A stretch of DNA of 64,000 nucleotides. Origin: Rhyacophila brunnea. Its lineage: Eukaryota; Arthropoda; Insecta; Trichoptera; Rhyacophilidae. How positions within the stretch are numbered: position 1 is the first letter of the stretch; the number at the start of each line of letters is the position of its first letter. The notes beneath the pieces are model-generated. The model had not been told where the DNA came from. It was given only the letters and a program-made list of their open reading frames with translations, and made no database searches. The translations under genes were made by a program, and so were the position numbers. The DNA lies in assembly GCA_022495005.1 (NCBI GenBank), contig JAGYXB010000665.1, positions 2,294,001 to 2,358,000 on the forward strand, read 5' to 3'. This document shows, piece after piece, positions 56,665-64,000 of this stretch.

Positions 56665-58630
56665 AATAGTCACCAACAATGTGTGTACATTAATTTAATT
56701 ATTTCACATAACTACCTGTCAGTACGCAAAAAATATGTATTTAAATAATATGATAGATGGTGTATTTTTTATTTATTAATATTTGTATTTTCTTATTGTT
56801 TCCAGGTAAGCTTGAACATCCTTTTTCCAATTTCGACGCAGCAGTGAAAGTATGAGTAGTTTAACAGGTAGATATAAACTATTACTATGCAATTTCATAT
56901 TTTACAACGAATTTCAACTTTAACACTTCTGTTGCGTTGTACGTTGAATAAAAAAAATACTTTGTTAAATTGATTTACGTAATTTCTTCATACCTAACTC
57001 ACCTTATGAAGGCGAGGTTTGCCGAACTCTCACTTGTTTCCGTAAATACACGAGTGCCAGGAGTAAAGTGACTCCGTCATTTATCATATTTATTATTCAC
57101 CGTCCTAAGTAAAATACCTTAATATAATTGAATACCCTCCCACACGGTCTCTAATTTTACAGTGAAAGAAATGAGCCTTTTTGTTGTCACTAGATTCCTT
57201 CGTTCTAATTAAATGGATTGATGTACCAAATTACTTATCCTCGACTCAATTAATATCACATCCCGATTATTTAGACTCGGCTCATGTGGCGTTGCGATTT
57301 TTATTAAATTCAAGTCCGCTAATACTTCTTCTCCCTCGTAAACTCCGCGTACTTAATTGAAAAGATCAATTATTTTTACGACAAAAATATAAAATAAAAT
57401 TACCCAATTTAGAAACACAAAATATGTAGGTAGGTAGGTGTTTTACAATCGATGATACCCTTTAAATGTACGATTAAAGTGATTGAAAAAATACGTCTTA
57501 TAAATCAATAATAATTATCGTATCCAGGATAGATAACACCAATGTCAAATATGCATTTAAAATAAGCATTTATACACAGAAAAAGTAATTAAATTTATTA
57601 TATTTTACTAACTTAATTTTAAAAAAGAACAAACATTTAAGTATTTAAAAATATGAATAATAATTACTTAAATAAACTTACAAGAAATTTACTGTTCAAA
57701 ATAAATCAAATACATTTAGGTACCTAGCTTAGCAGAAAAATATTTTTTATAATCGTATTCCGGTACTTTAGATGCAATTTTAAATTGAAAGCTGGTAACT
57801 ACTTTATCTTTATATTATATAGAAAAAGACTGGGTTTAGATGGAAGTTTTCATATGAAAAAAATACTAATATTTGACGATGAAATATTTGCCGAATTCAC
57901 GAAGTTATAAGATCTTCTTAGAACTGTATTCAAATGATGTTTATAAATAGTCTACGGCAAATAGCAAAGTAAGCAACACAATATTTACATACACGCATTT
58001 TTTTGTCGGAAAAATATGCCAAAATGTGACTATACCTTTCAAAAAATAAACACAAGGCTCTCAAGTAACCTGTATCATTCGTATTATAGGTCCCTAAGCA
58101 AATATTAGGAGGCTGGCTACTGTACCTACGAGAAGACAGAACCTGCCGGAGGTTTAAAAAAATATAAATAAATACGCAACGCAATGGCATTTCTTTTATC
58201 CTTTCTTTAAATTCATCTCACAGCTTTTTCAGATGGCTCCCCCATGGCCTACCCTAATTCTGACTCAACTCAAAGGTTTAACTAAATGAGTGTACTGTTG
58301 CAAAAATGCCATAGTGGCTGAACTATGTATGTCGAAATGATTTACATAGGCACATAATTTTGATCAAACATACCGATTACAAAAATCCTTCATTTTTTGC
58401 AGTTTGGTTTAAATTCACATTTTTCACATTCAGGCAAGTTTCGTTAATAAAGCTCTCACTCGCAATGCAGTGGATGTGGGTTCAAGATTTTTTTAATACG
58501 TCTCTTGCAAATTATCTATATTCAATGAAAAGTCGTACTTACAAGATTATATGATAATCTTGTATATTATTCATATTGTCTTGAAAAAAATGAATAGCTA
58601 CCTTCTTTATATTATAATGGATTTAAGTTT
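56665..58630. other. Intergenic DNA with a GC-richer patch (56995-57130)
   Basis: No gene recognised. TTGTTTCCAGGTAAGCTTG at 56797 resembles adjoining splice sites but no exon follows. The patch holds GAGGTTTGCCGAACTCTCAC and AGTGCCAGGAGTAAAGTGAC. The rest is AT-rich. Confidence 0.42.
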
Positions 58631-58639
58631 TATATTATT

Positions 58640-58828
58640 GATAGTGACACTACACAATACACATTGTCAGTGTGTATTTACCATTGGTGAGTGCTTATAA
58701 TGCCTGAAGATGCCGCAAGGCGAATCCCGGGTCGCAAAAATCGACTCAAATGGAATAGTACAAAACGTAAATCTATTAGAACTTTTAATTGAAATTCCAT
58801 CAAGTACCTTCGGTTGATAGTATTAACC
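58640..58828 (-). repeat. Fold-back family F, solitary end
   Basis: TCAGTGTGTATTTACCATTG, GCCTGAAGATGCCGCAAGGC, GGTCGCAAAAATCGACTC and AAATGGAATAGTAC match the right arm of 30942-31221. They are followed by AAATTCCATCAAGTACCTTC and GGTTGATAGTATTAA, the outer end also seen at 20760 and (inverted) at 30381. Confidence 0.8.
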
Positions 58829-58834
58829 TTCTTT

Positions 58835-59635
58835 ATATAACGGTAACGAAAATCTTTTTGTATAATATGGTATATTTTGTATACTGGTATCACTAATATT
58901 CATACAAATTCTGGAAAGAAAAGAGTCAGATAAATTTATTTTGCATACAAAAGTGGCACTTAGCTTAGATAAATCAAACTTCTTGTTTTAGCGGAGTAGA
59001 ATGATAGTGGAACCACAGAACGCTCCATTTGGAAGAAATTTAAAATCTTTGCATAAAATAATATCCACACATAATTTTATTATCTCGATAGCTAGCAGAT
59101 TTTTGTCGTCACATGAGTTTTTCAAAACAACCCATTTTGTTGCAATTGGATTTTATACATTCTGATTTGTTATGATGTATATTAAAAAAAAAAAAACTAC
59201 AACAACTTTCCGCCAATGTACCCTTCTCAAAACAATCCACAAAATTTCACCGTCCAGTGAAGCATACTTATCTCGTACCACGAATAAAAGCGGTCCGAAA
59301 AAAGTCTCCGGATTGGCGTTTATTGTGAATTCAAAAGGAGGCTTTACCGGAGGCATTGCGAGAGAGCCTAGGTGCCGAGATTGTGCCATGTTGTATCCAC
59401 CTATCTACACCCTCCTGAAATGAAAATATCCAGCTGAATAATGTTATCTCTAGAATGGTGTCGTTGAGGTTCGTTTTTGAACACCCTGCCGCTTGCACAA
59501 GTTCGCTTTTCATCAACCGGGAACAGTGCCCGAGTTATTTTATCTTTTATTTAATCCGCATAGAATCTCGCTGTTTCTTGTTAATTAGTTTTGGTCAACG
59601 AATGTTGATAGTAATTTTATTGAATATTTTGAACA
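58835..59635. other. Intergenic DNA with a GC-richer island (59200-59520)
   Basis: No gene recognised. The island (TTTCACCGTCCAGTGAAGC, GAGGCTTTACCGGAGGCATT) has overlapping frames on both strands of 60-83 codons without a motif. Apparent single-copy; could be a conserved non-coding block or an unrecognised exon. Confidence 0.42.
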
Positions 59636-59639
59636 TTAG

Positions 59640-59765
59640 ATTAGTGAAATTTTAATTGATTTACTATTCCATTTGAGCCATTTTTTGCGAACCGTGTTTG
59701 GAATTTCGACATCTTCGAGGCACTATGTGCACTCACCAATGATAAATACACACTGACGCATAATC
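59640..59765 (+). repeat. Fold-back family F, solitary opposite end
   Basis: TTACTATTCCATTTGAGCCA, TTTTTTGCGAACCGTG, GACATCTTCGAGGCACT and GTGCACTCACCAATGA match the left arm of 30427-30706. Together with 58640-58828 it forms an outward-facing pair around 800 bp of unrelated DNA. Confidence 0.78.
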
Positions 59766-59769
59766 ATAT

Positions 59770-61248
59770 AATAAAGAACCAAGTAAAATATCTAGTATTA
59801 GAAAGTGTTCGGAAACACATTAGTACATTATTTAAATAGCCAGTGTTCACATTTATATTCAGAAGGCCTATTAAAATCACATTACTCATAAACAATGAAA
59901 CTAGGTAAAGTGTTAGAGACTTGATAAAATTAGGTATTGAGACATATCACTAAATAAATAAATTAACACAATTAGATAATGTTATATTATAATCCATAGT
60001 AGGGAAAGCGAATGTGAATGTGATCAATTAGAATCAGGAATATAGTGATCAGGTTCAAGTCTCGTCGGGTGTCGTATTTTTTCTGCAAATTTTTTTTCTA
60101 GTGTGTATTATGCATGCGATGTTTTCAAATTATGTATGTTCAATATATAGAATGTTACATTCTCAAATCTTGTGTATTATTCGTTGAATAAAAAAAATAG
60201 TTTATTAAATTAGAATTAAAATTTCATTATATACCCAGATTGGTGTTTTAAAGTTAAAAAAATGATTGTTTTTTTCACGTCATCCATGATATATTATTGT
60301 ATATGAATATCCACCTAACGTCGATCAACTGTGTCTGAAGAGTGGTTAATAATAAATATATAAACTAAAATCACCTATGTTACACCTTTGTTATATCCAG
60401 ATAGACAGTTATTCCTTTGCGATGATCGGTATAAAAAGAATGTAAATATTTCACGTTATATTTATACATTCGTACACATTTTTTCTTCTGCTTGGCATTA
60501 TTATGTAGACCAGGCATTACTGGCAGATACACCTTTACCAGTTACCACCATAACGCTAAAGTGAATGTATCGGCGCTAATGTTATCGCATTTAAGGGTAG
60601 CTTAGGGATGTTCTCAGACAGCTTCATAGACACACTAGACGAAGGGTGAGTGCTTATCGATCGATCGTTTTCACTTACTTTGCTATATTATTATGTATTC
60701 TCAATTATCATGGGTTAGGTTCACCCTTATTGGCTTATAAACTGTTTTACGCCTCAAAATATTGAACATTGTAAGAAGTAGTTGTAAACCTTATTGAATA
60801 CATTTTGATTAAGATTCTAGCTTAGAGCAACGTGTTGAAACTTTATTTTACATAATTTACTTGAATAAAGCATTTTTTTTTAATGTTGTGTGACTGATAT
60901 GCAAACTGTGTGATGAAACCAAAAAGTAATGATTCATAGTATAACCATAACGACTCTCTTAAGCAAATTGTAAGTATTTAGTCTTTTAAAATGTTACGCA
61001 TTTGTATTATTCAATTAAAGTCAGTTCCTGAAATAACGAAAAGTTAAAGTCACACAACGTTTTATTTTTAATAGAATACGATTTTTAAAAATTAGCATAT
61101 TCCCGTTAGGTATGTTAACATTTAAGTACATACTTTTATTTTTATAGTATTGCTAGTCGTGTGAAATCTAAAGTAACTGTTAATCAAACAGCAAACTTGT
61201 AGATTTATATTAGTGATTTATTAACGGTATTTGGTAGTGAGCAGATTC
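59770..61248. other. AT-rich intergenic DNA, nothing assigned
   Basis: No gene recognised. ATCAGGTTCAAGTCTCG at 60049 resembles a B box and could be a SINE fragment. GC-richer patch at 60500-60660. Confidence 0.42.
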
Positions 61249-61252
61249 TACT

Positions 61253-61490
61253 CTAAAGCTGCCCGCCCATGTTGAACCACACGTCGTAGCCACTCAGAAT
61301 TTGGCTCGAAACAAAAACGAAAACTCGAAATCATTGCGTTAAACCCTGCCTGCATGTTTGTTCACCTTTTTCATTTTTCCGCCGTAGCGATTGTAGGAAC
61401 AATACGGTGTATTATGTGTCATGGGTTACGCACTGTATGGAGGGGAAAAGTGGCTGCGACGTATGGTTCGCCATGGGCGGACAGCCTTAG
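61253..61490. mobile_element. MITE with about 40-bp inverted ends
   Basis: CTAAAGCTGCCCGCCCATGT at the left faces CGCCATGGGCGGACAGCCTT AG at the right; pairing continues through GAACCA.ACGTCG.AGCCACT. The ends resemble the common insect CTAAGGCTGTCCGCC-type MITE. No certain TSD. The interior is GC-richer and has no frame of note. Confidence 0.82.
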
Positions 61491-61494
61491 AACT

Positions 61495-62387
61495 CGCTTA
61501 GTTTTACATAGTGAATCTATACATACATTATAAAGCTTTTCGTTTGACGCTACTAATATTCGCATTAGTGTTTACATTTGTGGAAAACCATCATACAAAA
61601 TACAACAGGACAAAACAAATTGGTGGTGTATATAGCTCTATCGAACTATGCTTCATTTAATGTGTAAATGAGTTACCAATCGATTAAAAAATACACATAT
61701 TTTACGTATATTAGTAAATACAAATACGCTGACACTACTACATACTCACAATGTACATTAGGTAGGAAATTAATGTTGTTGAATAAGTATACTTACTCAA
61801 ATCATTGAACATCGATTATTTACAAAATGTAAACTTAGAAAAGTTTCGCGTGGCTTGGATAACCTTCGCAATAAATTATTTTGATTCGATGGAAAAAATA
61901 TATTTTAGCGAATATTAAAATGTATATATAAAAGTTGTATACACTATTAGTTATTAGTCATTATTATAAATTTAATCTAACACGGAGAAGCACAGTGAAG
62001 ACTGTTGAAGATTTAACCTGCAACACCTGACCTGGTCTTCCACGAATTGAAGACAATAATTAAACAAAATATTATTTTCCAGGTTCTGCGGAATAATATG
62101 GTTATATTGATGATTGTCAACACATCAATACTATTAATGCAGGATTCTGGTAATAATATTTGTACACTGGTACGAAAAATAATCCGAAATAACACTGATA
62201 TTAAAATACAGAGGCATTCACAGATAGTGGTCGGCACGAATGAGTCAAAGGTCTGCTATTTTTGTAAGTTTGTGATTATAAGTCATTATATTCTTTGATT
62301 AGCGCTTACCATTTTACTCAATTCACGACTGAATTACTTTCTCGTATACCTACTTACATTTTATTTTATGAAATGGATTTTCAATCA

Positions 62388-62418
<31 letters not shown>

Positions 62419-62930
62419 TTTTATTATCAACACTATTTTTTTTAAAACTGAATAAAATTCTAAATACTCTTATATTTTGCATTACTGTAAAAAATCACTT
62501 CCAATGTTATGGTTTAAAATATTCTCATAATACGCCATAGTTCAATATTTAATCTACCATTTTTACAGATAACTAAATTGTCATTCTTGTCATTCATGTC
62601 TTTTATGTAGGTAGGTACGTATTTAGTTTCTCATTTGAATGTTGTTGATTGTCGATTAGTGGAAATATACAATTCGCTTAATTTCATAATGGACAGTTTC
62701 ATATACACTAAAGACATATTATATATATAAACATATCAAATTAGTATGAGGTTTGATAGTTTTTTTTCTACACGAAATAAGATATAGTCGAAAGGGCGCC
62801 CAGCGAGGGACAACGATGCAATAGGCTTGATATAAGTGCAGCCGAGGACAGCAACCGTAACAATATACATATTCACCCAATTCCTGCGCACTGGAAGACA
62901 CCGCATTCTTGTTATCCATTATTCATATCT
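61495..62930. other. AT-rich intergenic DNA with a (TA)n run
   Basis: No gene recognised. A (TA)n run lies at 62394-62418. Opposite-strand frames at 62013-62298 shadow each other and have no motif. Confidence 0.45.
62394..62418. repeat. (TA)n microsatellite
   Basis: About twelve TA units in a row. Confidence 0.95.
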
Positions 62931-62934
62931 ATTT

Positions 62935-63215
62935 TTTTATTATTTATTTTACATAATATAATGAAAATGATAAATTTCAAAACGTGCACGACATGACATA
63001 AAGTACGTGTTAACAATTTTCAAATAAAAATACAGGGTAATGTGAGTAAATAATAAAATAATAAAAATAAAAATACATGGAAGCACACTGAATGGACTAG
63101 ATTGATAGACTCTACCTTAAAAACTTATAAAACAACGTCCACCTAAATTTACCCTCATATAAGTGATCCGAAGCGATTTGATTAAACATAGTTAATTCCC
63201 TCCCAATTGGCATTA
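62935..63215 (+). repeat. Dispersed repeat B copy with upstream A-rich part
   Basis: AAATACATGGAAGCACACTG, AACTTATAAAACAACGTCC, ATCCGAAGCGATTTGATTAA and CCCTCCCAATTGGCATTATA match 47610-47765. The A-rich stretch before it, with TTATTTATTTTACATA and ACGACATGACAT, is also shared with 47440-47510. This shows the family is at least 280 bp long. Confidence 0.8.
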
Positions 63216-63219
63216 TACA

Positions 63220-64000
63220 TCAATTTGAATGGATAAAATACAAAACAACTCAGTAGTCAGAAAATTGAGTTATCGTAAAACATGCATACATAGAATATTG
63301 AAGTAAGTTTATTGTAATACTACTATACTACTTATAATAATTATTGTACTGTTAAATATTTCCATCACTTTTTTGTGGTAGTATTTTTTAATATATATAT
63401 ATATATATTTATTGTTAAACAGTATCAATTTCTATACTCTAACTAATATTAAATTATGTAGATTTCACTTTTATTATGTACTTACTTATATTAAAATTAT
63501 TTTATATTTGGTTTCTCAAAGGCTTGTCAAACTTGGTAGCGTGACGGCCCTTTTCATTTTCCGTTTGACTACACCTCTCAGACAGGATTTATTGCACGAC
63601 ATATTATAATATACTGCGGCATTGGTAGTTTTAATTACATGTCAAAGTTGTCGTACTTATTGGGGTACAGTACATAAGTTTTGGAATTATGCGCGACTGC
63701 TCTGCACGCTTTTCGACCTTAGTTCGTCTTGCGCCCAAACAAACAGAGGTCAAGATGCTATCGTGAGGTCTACACCGATTAGAATGCGAAAGTCAAACGG
63801 CTCGGCTGAACTTCTGAGACCTGCGCACCGTAAATCGTGCCCGTTCTTGAGATAGGTACCAAAAATGAAATGTTTACCTATTTATCTTATGTATCCACCC
63901 TTTCAAGCTATTCACATATTTATCAAATTCTGTGTGCAAATATTTTTCATTTTTTTCTTCTGATGTTTAATGTTTCTGATGTGTTTCGAAAATATAAATA
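63220..64000. other. Intergenic DNA with a (TA)n run and a GC-richer island
   Basis: A (TA)n run lies at 63390-63408. The island 63530-63850 includes CGCGACTGCTCTGCACGC and CAAACGGCTCGGCTGAAC; its 77-codon frame (63622-63855) lacks any motif. No gene recognised. Confidence 0.42.

Overview
The window looks like a gene-poor stretch of an insect nuclear genome. It is strongly AT-rich and dense in short palindromes of the GGTACCTACTTA / TAGGTAGGTAGGT type that pepper aphid and moth genomes. No host protein-coding gene, rRNA or intact tRNA could be supported. Every long open frame is either a transposon remnant or AT-rich chance. A sap-feeding hemipteran (aphid-like) is my best guess from repeat style; a lepidopteran is not excluded, because nothing here is diagnostic at species level.

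What can be read is a graveyard of mobile elements, several with target-site duplications (TSDs) visible at base resolution. Four hAT elements have exact 8-bp TSDs and each keeps a broken piece of the C-terminal dimerisation region of a hAT transposase (5596-6180, 11740-12222, 37675-38308, 55759-56653). A further element with an 8-bp TSD and GGG termini lies at 54360-54724. Two related 650-bp elements with 3-bp TAA duplications and GAGC termini sit in opposite orientation 23 kb apart (17877-18531, 41080-41731); they fit PIF/Harbinger, and the second keeps a 69-codon frame. Two smaller elements also have TAA duplications (28323-28443, 32831-33200). TTAA-flanked elements lie at 14840-15646 and 23474-24386. 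There is a 304-bp near-perfect palindrome at 4815-5118, and a dispersed fold-back family is best seen at 30427-31221, with relatives at 20737, 35090, 53086, 58640 and 59640.

Retroelements are all truncated. There is a Jockey-like reverse transcriptase tail at 22091-22354, many C-terminal tails of other LINEs (5334, 6365, 19796, 26531, 32500-33310, 39725, 48416, 51405-51880, 51885-52290), and at least three families of tRNA-derived SINEs (best copies 46044-46298 and 46321-46515). The window opens inside a probable Helitron: a four-copy minisatellite at 1-420 leads to a CTAG|T terminus at 683-687.

Between the elements are islands of higher GC, apparently single-copy sequence without coding signatures (for example 780-1010, 17020-17330, 34140-34640, 39140-39530, 54850-55030, 59200-59520, 63530-63850). 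They are the best candidates for conserved regulatory DNA or distal promoters of a gene outside the window. I found no gene cluster or interacting system. The most interesting material is the structure and nesting of the non-autonomous DNA transposons.
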